A DNA stretch of 64,000 bases from contig JAWUZG010000159.1 in NCBI GenBank assembly GCA_036785705.1, forward strand, positions 1,984,001 to 2,048,000, given 5' to 3'. The position numbers were made by a program, and so were the translations under genes. Positions 33,200-45,999 of the stretch are shown here, piece after piece; positions within the stretch are counted from its first letter, which is position 1, and every line of letters begins with the position of its first letter. This DNA comes from Acanthornis magna (taxonomy: Eukaryota; Chordata; Aves; Passeriformes; Acanthizidae). Below the pieces are notes generated by a model. It saw only the letters and a list, made by a program, of their open reading frames with translations. It did no database searches and was not told where the DNA came from.

Positions 33200-33712
33200 A
33201 ATCACAGAATGGTTTGGGTTGGAAAGTACAGTAAATATCACCTCATTCCAACCCTCTGCCATGGGCGGGGATGCCTTCCGCTACCCCAGATTGCTCCAAG
33301 CCCTGTCCAGCCTGGCCTTGGACACTTCGAGGGATCCAGGGGCAGCCACAGCTTCTCTGGGCAGCCTGTGTCAGGGCCTCACCACCCTCACAGGGAAGAA
33401 TTTCTTCCTAGTATTCAATCTAATGTTGTCCTCTGGCAGGGGGAAGCCATTCCCCCTTGTCCTGGCCAGGCCCTTGTCCAACGTCTCTCTCCATCTCTCT
33501 TGGAACTCCCTTAGGCAGTGGAAGGGGCTCTAAGGTCTCCCCAGATCCTTCTCTTCTCCAGGCTGAGCACCCCCAGCTCTCCCAGCCTGGCTCCATGGCA
33601 GAGCTGCTCCAGCTCTTGTAGCATCTTCGTGCCCTCCCCTGGACTTGCTTCAGCACATCCACATCCTTCTTATGTTGGGGGTTCCAGAGCTGGACACAGC
33701 ACTCAAAGCAAA
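33200..33712 (-). repeat. CR1 LINE, 3' portion of about 510 bp
   Basis: The longest CR1 copy in the window. The plus strand starts ATCACAGAATGGTTTGGGTT (the reverse complement of the CR1 terminus). It runs through the CTTGGACACTTCGAGGGAT, CTCACAGGGAAGAA, CATTCCCCCTTGTCCTG and CCAGGCTGAGCACCCCCAG blocks to GAGCTGGACACAGCACTC. These are 3' UTR and terminal ORF2 sequences; the reverse transcriptase is absent, as in most 5'-truncated avian CR1 copies. Confidence 0.92.
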
Positions 33713-35488
33713 GTCATGGAGTCGTTTGGATCATGCACCAGTTTGTCCAACCTGGGAGGACAGCTCTGCCTCCAAAGTGTGGCAGGAGACAAAGGCAAAG
33801 GGTGATTTCTGGCCTGGGAGATAGCACAGAGAGAGGTCTCATTCTGCAGGATGCTCAGCACCCGAACAGCAGAGAAGGAAGCTCTTCTTCCGAGGAAGCT
33901 GCTTGTGCTGAAACCTCTTTGGGCCAGGGGAGCAGCAGTGGGCAGGAGATCCTCCAGAAGGGAGGATCTTGGAAGCCAGGCTAAGGCAAGAGCCTGTTTT
34001 CAGTGTAGAAAAGGAGGGAAACTCATTAGTGCAATGTGAAGTGAAACAGAAAATGCCTAAATTTGTTGGCAAAATGGCAGGAGGAGGAAAGAAAATGCTC
34101 TTTCTATGTCAACGCATTGCTGGAAGGATGGCGAAAAGTTTTCTCCTCGTTGCTTTTTCTTTAACTCAGGTTGTTACAAAGCAATCCACGCTGTTTCTAA
34201 GAAAAAAAAATCATTAAGTTTCACTTTGAAAATGTCAAAACAAAATGTTTTGGCATTTCTGAAGTGAAACATTTCATTAAAAATGCTGCATCTGAGTGTT
34301 TTGACATTTTTAAAATCCGCTCTCCTCCTCCCCCTCCCCTTTTCTCAACCTAAATTTGTTAATATTTTTAGACCTTCTAAAACTTAATTTCCCAGCAAAC
34401 ATAGTAGTAGTTAAAAAATAAATTGCTGCTTTGTGTATACTGAAAGCTGTGAGCAATGGGCAGCCTGGGCAGCTGAGCTGAGGTTGCACTGTCTTACACC
34501 CTCAGCTGTCATTTCCATGGTGCAAAACGATTGTGTAATCAGGAGATTTTGCAGTGAGAGCTTTATTCCCTTTTTATTCCTTTAGAATCAGAGTGATAAG
34601 AATAGCAGAAATGCAAAAATGGCCCTGGTGGTGGGGAGTGAATCTGGAGCAGGCTGGGAGCTGGGTGATGGTGCTGATGTCCCCTTGCCTTCCTCCTTGT
34701 GGCACCTCTGGTTCAAGCCATGGCTGCCTGGGAACACCGAAATATCTGCAGGGAATTGTCTTGGTGCTTCATCCAGGGCAGCATGCGGAGGTGGAGGGGA
34801 GCACCACCATCCTTCCAACCCCCCCGGCACACCCTGGGCATGCCCCAGGCCCCTCCAGCCGGAGCCAACTGCTGATGCTCCGAGGCTGCTCAAAATGGGC
34901 CGAGTCAAACGCCATCCAAAGCTGCCTTTCAAGTGATGCTTTTTGTGCACAGGGAAGAGCTGGTGGGATGTGTCACTTGTGGCAGAGTGTGATAGTCACC
35001 TACAAAGGCTTGAGGTGTTTGTCAAAGGGGACGGGGGAGCCTCTGAAGCCAAGAGATGCTTTCAAGAGGAAAGCACTCCGTGCGCGCCCCGTCACTCGGA
35101 GATGAAAGGATCCAGGCTCTGCTGCATTGCTTGTAGCTGCAGCCCCAGCAATTGCACACCCCTTCCCTGCCAAAGCCTAAACACTGCCTAAATTAAAGGG
35201 AAAAATGGAAGAAAATGCAGAGGTTTTCTCTTCGGTTTCAAAGCCGCTGGCTGCAGGCGTTGGGGTGTTGACAGGCACAGCCAGTACAGGCTCGGGGGAG
35301 CACTGCTGGCTTGGCTGGTGTCGCTGGAGGAGGGGAAATCAAGTTGATCCACCCCTGATCCTCTTGTCACAGCACCTGGCAGCCAAACCAGAGTGCCAGC
35401 ACCAGCTCCTGCCACAGGAGAGGCTCACACTGAGTTCTGGGTGGGGGTGATGGAATATGGCACCTTTGCTGCTAAAAATCAAAGCCAC
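33713..35488. other. Single-copy stretch, no gene recognised
   Basis: Contains the imperfect palindrome at 34,218-34,270. Frames of 100 to 183 residues at 34,554-35,105 on both strands show no domain. Confidence 0.45.
34218..34270. repeat. Imperfect palindrome, 24-bp arms
   Basis: The arms 34,218-34,241 and 34,247-34,270 are inverted complements at 20 of 24 positions around a 5-base centre. A third related copy of the arm (GTTTTGACATTTTT) lies at about 34,298-34,312. It could be a remnant of a short inverted-repeat transposon or a self-complementary low-complexity sequence. Confidence 0.7.
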
Positions 35489-35578
35489 CTGGTCTGGTGG
35501 AAAGTGTCCCTGCTCGTGGCGGGGGCTTGGATCGAGATCGTCTTTAAAGTCCCTTCCAAGACAAACCATTCCAGGATT
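35489..35578 (+). repeat. CR1 LINE 3' fragment
   Basis: GGTGGAAAGTGTCCCTGCTC, then GGCTTGGATCGAGATCGTCTTTAAAG, CCCTTCCAAG and ACAAACCATTCCAGGATT follow the CR1 3' UTR up to its terminus, in plus orientation. A second weaker piece may lie at 35,655-35,690. Confidence 0.8.
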
Positions 35579-36919
35579 TTCTCCGGTGACCAGTTGCTTC
35601 TTCAGGGCTGCAATGCCTTCGTCCTGCATCACTCTGCACTCGACCTCCGCATAAATGACCTTCAGAAGTCCCTTCTAGTCCAACCTACACTTAACTGTGC
35701 TCATCCAAGCCCGCCCGTCTCCTTGGAGCCCTCCACTTCTCCTCTTTTCTAAACAAACATTAAGAAAATAAGGCGGAAGGGAGGTGGTGGTTCAGGAACA
35801 TAAAGTCCCACAAAGAAAATTATCTTCCTTTCACTTGAGTTTTTTGAAAGCTGCTGGGTTGCAAAGGCGGTTCTGTTGATTGCAGTTTTAGTCCTTGATT
35901 ATGCAGTAATGGAAGCATCAGAAATCATCAAGCTTCCTTCCTCAATTTGAGTTTGCCCTTCATCCCGTGGTTTCAGACTAAGGAGAAAATGGTCATTTGG
36001 AAGAGGAAGGAAGGAAAGAAAAACCCCAACACAATATTGTTTATCTCCCTTAAAGTCACAGCTCTTTATTTGCCATTCCCGTTTTACAGCTTGGCCATCT
36101 GACAGATCAATTAGCAGCTGCCTCATACAGGAGCAATAAAACCTTTCAGAGGGAAACTTTTCCCCAGGCTGAAAAGTACCTTTCTGTCCTTCTTACAGAA
36201 GGAGGAAAGGCCAGGTGGCTCCTCAAACCAGGAATTCCCAGGTAAGAAGTTGACAGAGGGTTTCAGAAGGGCTGTCAGACCCCACTCAGTCGGCTCTGGG
36301 CTAAGGGTTGGCATCAGTGAGCAAGAAATGAGATCAGAAGGTGAAAAGAGGAGGAGAGCACCAGCAATGGGAGTTGTGGTGACAGAGATGAACCTGCCCA
36401 TCCTCTCCCTTTCAGTGTGTTTGTCCTCTAATTGTTGGGATCACCTGAGTGGGGACCAAGCCATTAAACCACTGAATTTTGTTTTTTCTAGGGCAAAAGT
36501 ACAGTCTGTATTTTAAAGTTTATATGTGTGCACCCCTGTTTACTCACGAGGATTTATAGACATCTGTGTAGATAAGAATGTAGATAAGGATGTTCCAAAG
36601 TTCACAAAATGGGCCAAAATTAATGTAGCCCCCAATTTTAGGGCATTGCAGCCAAAAAAAGCCTTGGATTTTGGGGTACTGGAGCTGCTGAGAGTGACTC
36701 TGCCACCTTGGCACCTCATTCTTGGGGAGAAGGTGAAGCTTTGTCCACCCTACCATTCCAGGAAGGCTGTTCCTGCTCTCTTGGTGCCCCGAGCAGCTGA
36801 TGGGTCTGCACCTCTCACAGGGGCCGAGCACTTTTCTCCCTTGTATTTTTTTTTTTAAACTCCAATCTGTTTGCACTTCTCCCCCCTCCCCATCACCATC
36901 CCTTAGGCCTTCTGGGGAA

Positions 36920-37330
36920 AGAAAGAAACAGCCTCTCTGTTTTTAATCAACCTAATTAGTGTATCTTTAATACAATTAGAGGGAAATTTTACCGCTCCCC
37001 CCCTCCCCGTGTATCAATTAAAGCCCCACAGTTGCAGGGTAAATTTTTAATCCATTTAGGACCATCTCCCCCAGCCCCGCATCCCCCTCCTCCTCCCGCC
37101 TGGCAGAGTGTTGCTTCCTCCTCCGTTTTCTTTGGGAGTCTGTTCAAACAGCACATTGTGAGGAGTAAATAAATTACTCTCTGCCCCCTTGCCCTCTCCT
37201 CCACGGCAGCCGGCCCCGTTCCAGGCAGCTGCCCTGATTGTAGGGCAGGCGCAGGGGGGAAGGGGCTCGCACAAAGCCGGGGCTGCACGCTCCGGGTCAG
37301 GGGGGGTCGCGCTGTTCATCCTCCTTTCTT
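36920..37330. promoter_or_regulatory. Candidate regulatory block, AT core then CpG-rich edge
   Basis: The first half holds AATTAG, ATCAATTAA and TAATCCATTTAG-type motifs. The last 130 bases (37,195-37,320) are CpG-rich, with roughly ten CpG sites. No sustained reading frame is conserved in appearance. The function is inferred. Confidence 0.25.
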
Positions 37331-37368
37331 CTATTCTTCATCCCCTCTTCTGCATCTTGATGGTTTTC

Positions 37369-37388
37369 TTTTTTTTTTTTTTTTTTTT
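37369..37388 (+). repeat. Poly(T) tract of 20 bases
   Basis: An uninterrupted T run followed by a G-rich stretch. Confidence 0.85.
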
Positions 37389-40059
37389 GGGGAGGGGGTG
37401 GTGGTTGAGGATTTGTGTCTATTTTTGTGGCATCTTCCCACCCCCCACAGTGGTTTTTTTTTCTCCCCTCGGAGGTCTCAGTGGGGTGATAGATTGTGGT
37501 CCTGGTTCTGTGGTTGTGGCTCCTGTCCCCAAGATGCTGCATGGGAAGTTGTGGGGTCCCAGTGTGCCTGGCTGCCTCCCTTTCCCACTGCCATTTCCAT
37601 GTGGAAAAAGCCTTGGGCTGAGCTAAATTTAGAGTGGACAGCCTTGCCCCATGCCAGCACCTGCAGACCACCAGTGAATCCCATCCTGCCCTGCACCCAG
37701 CGAGGGCAACTTGGGGAGCGCGAGGTATGTGCTGGTGGAGCAGCACCGAAATAACCACAGCATTTTCTTGGGTTTGGGGGGTTTTTCTTGTAATAAACAC
37801 AGATGGTTGCTGGATCTGCAAAGCCCAATGGAAACTACCAAATGTGGTGTTCTGCAGTTGGAATCGTAGAATTTCCCATCTCTGCTCCTCTGAAACTCCC
37901 TGGGATGGTCCCTGCCTGGGCTGCTTCACTCCAGTTTGTGCAGAACTTGAGGAACCAGCCCAGAGAGCTGCTTAATTAGTGTGTGTTCATTTGCAGGCTC
38001 TGGAGGGAGGTTGGGGGCTCTGGGTTGGATACCTGGAGCGTCACACCCGGAGGGGATGGAAGCTGGGAGGGAACCAGGAGGAAGAAGGCAGGATCCCACC
38101 TTCTCTGCTCTCTTAGCACATGTGGGTGTAAGAGGTGTTCACAGAGGTGCAGGTGAAGCTCTGGGTGCTGTGGGGCTGGGGACTGACCCTACACGGTGCC
38201 TGTCTGCTGTCCCAGCACAGGGTGGTGGCCTGGGCACCCAACCACAGCCAGCGACTGAGCTGTCCCCCAGAAAGCCCTGCCAGTGACTCGTTATCATCCT
38301 GCAAACTCGATTAGCAGCTTTGCTGCTGCCTTTCGAGGTAGATGGGTGAGACTTCCCCTCTCTGAATTTCTCCCCAGCTGGCCCACAACTACAAGGTCCT
38401 GTCTTTATGGATCACCGAGTCCCTGCGCTTTCTTAATGAACCTGCGTTTAATGCTTGACTTCTCCGTGTCATGTTTAATTACAGCAGCTGTAACTTCCTC
38501 GTTGGTTGGCTTGAAATAATATCTAAGTGCTTCTGAGCTTTAGAGCCTTGTTATTCTTCTATAATTAGAGTTTTAAGGCTGGTGTGAGCCATCTCTGTAC
38601 AATAGGCAGCCATTTGCCAGGCATGCTTAGTGCCAGGCTTCAGATTTCCCAAAGACGGGGAAGAGATGCTGTTAATGAAAATCTGGCAGGTTTAGGTGGA
38701 AGGAGAGGCATGCCCGGGGTGCAAGAGGTGGCAGCCATGGTCTGTGGCTTGCTGATGCTGGAGCATCTTGCTGAGCATTTCAAAGCTCAAATGTCATCAA
38801 GGAATAGACACAAAACAGCTCCTCAGGGTGTGTCAGGCACAGGAGTGTGGGGTTTCTTTTGCTTAAGGTTGATTTTGCCTCCTTTCACCTTTGAATATGC
38901 TGCTTTTCCCCTGAGAAGGGCTGGGGTTGGGGAGGTTTGGGGTCCTCGTTGTCTCTTCACGTCCCCTCTGCTTCAGTGTGTGACCGGTGACCCTCCTGGG
39001 AACGGGGATGAGCACCAGCCTGTGGGAATGATCTTGGAGACCTGAGGTGACACGATGGGTGAGCCAGCAGCCAACTTGCAGAACAAGTGGCCTTTTAGGA
39101 CCTGCCAGCTCGGGAGAGAAGGGGGCTTTGAGCGGGGAGAGAGCACCCCATTTACAGCACATCTGCGCTCCCGCGGAGGGGCCCCGAGCGTTCCCTCCTC
39201 TCAATCTCCCTCTCTATATTTGCTGCCTTTTAAAGGAAGGGTTTTATTCCAGAAAAAGGGAAGGGATTGATGCATTTTTCTTTACTTTCTCTTCAGGTAG
39301 CTGTGTTGTGGAGGCAGCTGCAGTGAGGGGCTGAGCATGCGGACCCACAGCCCAGCTGGAGGGGCTCATGCTGCCCATGGTGGGGGACTGAGCCCCAGAA
39401 ACAAGGTGAGAAGAGCTCATATTCTCAAATAACTTGTCTAGTTTGTATTAAACTCACCCACTTTTTAAATTCCCAACAGCTCGAGGGTCTCACTGCCCCA
39501 GATGAGGCAGAAAAAGCCTAGCCTGTGATGGATTTTGAGGCACCACCAGGGCACAGTCTCAGCTGTGGTACATGTGAGGATCGAGCCCCAGATCCCCACA
39601 GTGTGGGACAGAAATGTGGGAATCGACTGAGCTGGAGAGTCAGGGAGGCACTGGGCTCACAGGAGCTGGAGATGGGGCATCCCGTGGGTCACAGCAGCTC
39701 CTCAGTGTGGCTTAGGGACATCCATCCCATCATCCCTTCGGAAAGCAGGAAAGGACAGCCTGCTGATCCAGCCATAAATTGGGATTCGTTAAAAAAGACC
39801 AGGACAATCCACCCTGATACATCAATTTACACTGTAAACTCTTCCCTGAAGCATCTGCACTTGGAGGCAAGATCCCAAATCCACCAGAGCTCAGGATGAG
39901 ACCACGGCACAGGACCTTGCACTCGTGGCCACAGTGAACCTCATCTCCTCCCGAGATCCTCACGGAGTACAGAGTATTAAGAGGGCTTTTTCCAGCGAGA
40001 AGGGGATGGTGAGGAGTGACAGTCTCTGAATTGCAATTTGAAACGTTTACAGCCCAGTC

Positions 40060-40320
40060 AATCCTAATTCATTATTAGCTGTAATTGTTTCAAAGAAAGT
40101 GTCCACTGTTATGTAAAATGCAGTCCCAGATGCTGCTAATGGTCCAGGCTCTCTGATTGCTGTAATTTGCAAAGCTTTCGCCTTTTTTTTCCCCCCTCCC
40201 TCTGTAGTTATGATGTGCCTTTTATGAGCCAGCGAGGAAGAAAGAGAAAAGCAGCCATTAGAGGAAAATAATAATGTTGTACCTGAAAGGCCATTAGTGA
40301 GTCTCGTATAGAAGTATGCA
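40060..40320. promoter_or_regulatory. Candidate conserved noncoding element
   Basis: A repeat-free block dense in homeodomain-type cores (CTAATTCATTATTAGCTGTAAT and GGCCATTAGTG words), interrupted by a T/C run at 40,183-40,198. The texture resembles an ancient enhancer; nothing in the sequence alone proves it. Confidence 0.25.
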
Positions 40321-41127
40321 TCTGGTGTGCTCCCGATGCTGCCCCACACCCGGACACTGCCTGGGGACTCCAGAGCCTGGGATGGGGACACTTGGGGCTG
40401 GGGACAGCTCTGCTTGCAGGGACAAGGGCTGTAACCTGGTGTGCAGCCCCAAGGGGTGCTGCCCTCACCCTGGCAGCATGATGTGTCAATACCAGCACGC
40501 CTCAAAATTAATTTTCACAATTAATTTTCATGATTAGTGATAGATGTGTGGATGGGAATCAGCTGGGGTGGGGCAGATTTTGGCTGGCAAATTTATTGGG
40601 GGGAGGGCGGCGGTTTCTGCTTAGGGGGGATTTGTCTCTTTTTTGACATGAAGGAAACACCCATTTCCCACTCCCATGCTCTGATTCTCCTTTGTGCAAA
40701 GGCAGAGCCACAGGGATGTCTCTCACCAGGACACCCCAGCTGGGAGCTGGGGGGCATTTCAAAGCTCTTATGACTTGCTGTCTTTCGCCTGCACCTCTGC
40801 TTTCAGCTCAGGTGTTTGTTTTAGCCTGTCTGTGTCGATCCTGTCACCAGGAGCTTCTTAAGTCCATAATATCAACCTAATTTAAGGAAGGCTTTACTTG
40901 ATGAGACAGGTTTCGGCCCCTGCTGTGTGCAGAGGAAAGAAATGAAGGTTGATTTGGTGTTTCCATCACACCCTAGCCAAGGCTGAGCTCCCATGGGATG
41001 AGGCATGATCCTTGGGCTGAGTTTCTCAGTGCAGTTTGCCTGGATGAACCACACTAAATCTACAACTGGGATCAGACAAAGAAGCACTTTTACTCCTTTT
41101 TGGGGTTATTTTCAGGCAAAAAACCCA

Positions 41128-41215
41128 AGAGAATAGAAGAGAATATTTCAGTTGAAATGGACCTGCAATGACCACCTTGTCCAACCGCCTGAATAACACC
41201 CAAATTTACAAAAGC
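41128..41215 (-). repeat. Diverged CR1 LINE 3' fragment
   Basis: The plus strand ATTTCAGTTGAAATGGACCT, then ACCACCTTGTCCAACCGCCTGA is similar to the reverse complement of CR1 tails of the subfamily that reads CAGTTGGAAGGGACC. It is older than the other CR1 copies, judging by mismatches. Confidence 0.6.
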
Positions 41216-42495
41216 TGAGTTTAAGTCCGGTGTCCCGTCATGTCTAGCAGATGCTGCATCCGTAAATTATCTGTGAGTGCAATACTCCATGGATTGTGCT
41301 GGGATTTCCCTCATTCCGAGGCCAGGCCGGGGCAGCAGCAAACAGAGGAGCAAAGGGCAGGAGGAGCGAGCGGAGGCAGAGGGGAGGGCGGTGGTGGGAG
41401 CGGGGGGCTGCCCTCTCACCCCTGCTCTCCCACTGCTCCTCCAGGGCTCTCCGCCGTGCGACCCGGTCTTGACACTTCCCACCAGACAGCGCTGGCCTGT
41501 CCCCCTCCCCAGGACCCGCTGCCCGCGACAGGCTTTGTGCGGGGAAGATTGAGAGGGCCCCGAGGAGGGTGGTCCTGTGGGGTCATTGCCGGGGGCACGC
41601 AGGGCAGGGTGTGATGGCATTGTCTGCTCGGGAGCCTGGGACAGACCTCGAGCAGGGAGAGAGGCTCAGAGCACCCATTCCAACACTTGCCACGTCCAGC
41701 CGCTCACATTCCCTCCCATTCCCGCTGCTGGAGATTTCCCGGTGCTGCCAATAGCGGGGATAACTCTTATTCATAGGGAGGGTTTAACATGGGTTAACAC
41801 GGGGGCCGTGGGTCTGGCTCTGGCAATTAGCGACATGCACGGGCTTGGAAGTGTCAATTAGGCTTTTGAGTCATTGTTTACTCATTAACACAAGGTCTCT
41901 AATTACCCTGACCTGATGCTATGGGACTGCCGAAGTTGGCTAATCAAACATGTAGAGCCTTCAAAAGGAAATTAGGACTCAGTGTTGAGTGCAAATACCC
42001 TTTCCATGGCTAAGCCCGTGTTGTTTGGGGATTTATAACTTCACACTCTCTATCCCTGTGGAGGGATGAGGAGGAGGGAGCGGATGGCCGGGCTCTCCAG
42101 GTGTCTTGCACGCTGCCGGAGCTTTCTCTTTTTTATAATTTTTATCATTGCTTTATCACCTTCCCCGTCTGCGGCCGAGCGGGGCCGGCAGCCCTGGCTC
42201 CTGCGGGAAGTGTTAATGCAGGCCAGGGCATGGCTGGACTCGCCAGCCCCAACAGGAGTGGGACGGATGTGGCGACAGCACACAGACAGCAGTGACATTC
42301 CCTCGCCAGCTCCACGTGGGGCTGCACCAGGAGATGGGGTTCTTGTGGCTGGAGAGCTCTGCAGCCCACCGAAATGCTGATTTTTGGGGTGAGGTAAAGC
42401 ACTCTGAACTCCCCAAAATCACAGCTAGAAAATGGATACCACGATTGTGAGCAGGATGGTCACATAGGAACCAAAGCAGCATTTCTTGTTCCATT

Positions 42496-42520
42496 CCCCC
42501 CCCCCCCTCGCCCCCCCCCC
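42496..42520 (+). repeat. Poly(C) tract
   Basis: Twelve C, then TCG, then ten C. Confidence 0.9.
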
Positions 42521-45500
42521 ATCTCAATTAACTCTCTTTATTATTTCATCATGGCAATAGTTTGTGCCTTTAACGAATGGGAGGAACACTTGCAAATGCC
42601 TTTTTGTCTGAAAGCAAAGCTGCTTGGTGTTACTGAACTTCAAGGGATCATTCCCTGTTTCCGCTCCTCTCCCTTTCTCTGCTGAGGCAGAGTGTAGCGT
42701 AACTTAAAAGTCAGTGATTCAGACTGCAATTATAACCTAAAAGCACAAATAAAAGATAAGCTGGCATCCTACTGTTCCCCATTTGCATCTGTGTCGCATG
42801 GGATGAAGGGAAAAATAAAATCTGCTTTTATAAAGTGTTGAGCCAGAGAATCTCGTCCAGCAGAAAGAAGAAAATAAACAGATCCCCTGAGGCACCGGCT
42901 GTTTGAGTTGCAAATGACAACTGGGGTGGAAGATGCACCAGAGAGGCATGAGGAGTCTGCACACAGGTTGGTCGCTCTGGCCATGTATGGAGCCAAACCA
43001 TAAATGTGATGCTGGTAAAAAGCTGCCTTTTGCTTGTTTTTCCATATCCTGTAAGCACCACGCACCTTAATGGGGTGTTTCCCATTGCTCCCCTAGTATT
43101 CACTGTGATTTCCAGTAGTGAGGAGGGGAGATGGTGGCTGTCCAGCTTTACCTATCCCATCAGTCACCCCAAACAGCTCCTCAGGGCCAGCAGCTCAAAC
43201 CTTGGCCTCTGTTTTGGGGAGCAAGGGCTCGTTTTAGCCTTGGCAGAGATTTCTAGTGCTCCTGTCTTGGTCGATTGAAAAATCACCTCCCAGAGTGTTT
43301 CAGGTTTCTCTGTTTGCAGAGATGGCTGGGAACTCACCAGGGCCCTGTAAACACTTCTTGCTGAAAATAAACAAGTTTTTGAGACAATAGACACTGTTGG
43401 TTTTTTCCCCCTAGGATATGATGGGTTTTCTAGCTGGAAAAAAAATCCAAAGAGAAGGCAGAAGGAGGAGTGGTTTGGCTGAGACACTGAAGAAATCCAA
43501 AGGTATCGTAGTTGGGGGCAGTGGGGGCTGTGCTTTGTGTCTTTGGGGCTGGAGGGAACTGAAGCTCTGCCACGACGTCTCAGCTGCAAGGAATTTTCTT
43601 CCAGCCTGGGAGCAGATTGTGGCCCAGCCAGGCACCAGGGTGGACACGAGGAGCCACATCAATACACAAAATACTCTGGTTTGGTCTTCTAAAAAGGCAC
43701 TGTCTTTCTTTACCTTCTTCTTTCCCAAAGACCTACCCTGACACTTTATAAAGGCAGCTTTATTTTCCCCTATCCCCATCCAAGACCCTTCAACACTTCA
43801 CGGCAGACCCTGGCTGTGGAACAGGCACCGCGTGGGGACTTTCCCTAAATCCGTGCCATGCTTTAGTTGGTGTGGCCGTGTCCCGAGCCCTGCCGTGTGT
43901 CTGGCCGGAGGGGCTCAGGCCAGCCCGCCTGGCCCCGGGAAGCGGAGCAGCTGTGCCGGGGATGCTCGGAACAAAGTGCCTCTCCCGGTGCCTCAGCCTG
44001 TGATTTGCATACAGATGCGTAGGAAATCCTGTCAGCCCCGGCGTGAGGGGGAAGGGGACCATGGGTGTGGGAAGAGGGGTGAGGCTACACAATGTGTGCC
44101 TCCCAAATCTGCGTCTCCTGGCAGACTGCAGGGCCCATCAGCCAGGCTGTCCCAGCCTCCAGCCCCAGGCCTGGGGGTGCAGGATGTTCCCCCTGCCCAG
44201 TCTGTCTCTTTATCCATTCTCCCTTTCCTGACACTTCTCTTGTTCCTCCTCTTCCCTTCTTCGCCATCCTGTTCTCCTGTTTGCCCCTGCTGATGCCTTT
44301 TGTTGAAAATGTGGGGTAATACCTCAAAAAGGTGTCTTTTTCCCAATACCCAATACCCAAAAAGCTCAGCAGCTGTCTGACAGCTCTGGGTGACCTGTGC
44401 TGTCTCACCCAGAGCACACCCCCACCTGACTGTGAAAATGGCGCCAAACCCTGTCCCACCACCCTTGCTCCTTGAGTCCTGTCCTGTGTCGAATGTGGGC
44501 ATTCACCACCTGTAGTGGATTTTGCAGGTTAAGGAGGCTTGGATAAACATTCCATCAACAAGCAGGGATCAACTGCAGCCCGTGATCCCTTCACCTTCAC
44601 TCGGCAGAGGGACTCCAACTGGAGACTGCCATGGCCCATCAACTCGCTTTGCTTTAAAGAAAAGTTATCCATCAAATCTGTTTGAATAGCAAATAAATGC
44701 AGGGAAGCCGTGAGTGGCCATGGAGGGTCCTTGGGCAGAAGGGGAGGATGAATTTGTCAAGCCCACTGTTTGTACAGCTGAATCTCTGAGTGCTTTGCAG
44801 CGTCCAGAAGGCCAAACCTGACTATGAATGAAACCCTGAATTCATCTCCTGCTTTTTGTGCTCTCTTCCCCAGATGCTGATGGCTCCATGTTGCCTTTGC
44901 TGCTGGACTCCAAATCCCACCTGACGGAGGGACTGGTGACGGAGGGACACATGACAGTGTGCAGCAGCACACATTGGCTTTTCAAGCATTCCAAAGGGCT
45001 CAGAGAGGTAAAAAAACCCAGAGATGCAAGCATCACATCTCATGGAGCAGCTCAGAAAACCCCTCTCCTCCCAACGTGCAATTTAAGAGAACAAAACCCC
45101 AACACCGCGGAGGTGCTGGAAATGAGGCCTCTCCCTCGCTGTCCTTGTCGCTCTCGTTAACAAATATTATCCGTGGCATCCCAAACGCATGACCTCGGCA
45201 AACGGCAAATCGAGTCTGTTTGTCACGTGGCTCCTTGAGAGGTGCTTGCCTGGTGAATGGCCTTGGCATACATTAAGTGAATAAACCGCCCCATTGTTTG
45301 GCTGCTTCAGCCGCTCTGCTCAGTTGACCCATTCAATAACTGTTTGTTTGCACAGATTTCCCCATACAAGTGCAACAAGCTGAACCCTGGATCTGAGCAG
45401 ATGTGTTTGGAGTAGGCTCCCTCTCTTCGCTTCCTTCCCATCAAGGTATATTGTTGCGTCTTTTGAGAGCTCCAGCTCTCCCCAGCGTGACTCATTCAGG

Positions 45501-45966
45501 CAAAATTTCTGTGCTGTTTTCAGGCACCCTCAAGGATTTCCAGGCGTGATTCACCTCTTCTGTGGCCATAGTTTGAGGCTCAAACTAACCCAAAACTTCC
45601 TCCTAAGAGTTTTCTTTGTCTTTTATCACAACATATCTGCACATGAGAAATGGGAATGCAATGGGGAATGGGAAAGGTGTGCAACTGTTGAGGCCAGAAT
45701 TGGATCAGATGTCTCAGCATCTCCTCCAAGGCTGCCTGGTTCTGGAGCAGGTGCCCTAAATTCCACTGGGAATGGATCCTCACAGGCATCCTTTGCCTTG
45801 ATCTCACAGCATGGTGCATCCCAGCCCTTCCTGGCAGCCTGGAGATCTGCCTGGACTAAGGGGTAGGAAAGGCCCAAGCTGTACTTCTGGAGTGCTGGGA
45901 GGCCAAACTGTCTCTGCAGGTTGAACTTCTTATTGCCAAAAAGAGAAATGATGTTAAACCATTTGT

Positions 45967-45999
45967 GGTTAGCTTAGCACCCTTGTGCTAAGGCTAACC
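45967..45999. repeat. 33-bp hairpin-forming inverted repeat
   Basis: The arm 45,967-45,980 pairs with 45,985-45,999 with a single bulged base around the loop CCTT. It lies in otherwise unremarkable DNA. It is short for a microRNA precursor and could be a chance or transposon-derived palindrome. Confidence 0.65.

Larger units (their letters stand above)
35579..41127. other. Single-copy stretch with possible regulatory blocks
   Basis: No gene recognised. Homopolymers occur at 36,847-36,856 (T), 37,369-37,388 (T) and 37,015 upstream (C-rich). Blocks at 36,920-37,330, 38,450-38,720 and 40,060-40,320 have the texture of conserved noncoding DNA. The 210-residue frame at 37,297-37,929 (minus) includes translated homopolymer and is not credible as a gene. 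Confidence 0.45.

Noticed and set aside
37297..37929. 210-residue minus-strand frame
   Set aside because: It includes translated poly(T)/poly(C) sequence and overlaps several other frames on both strands.
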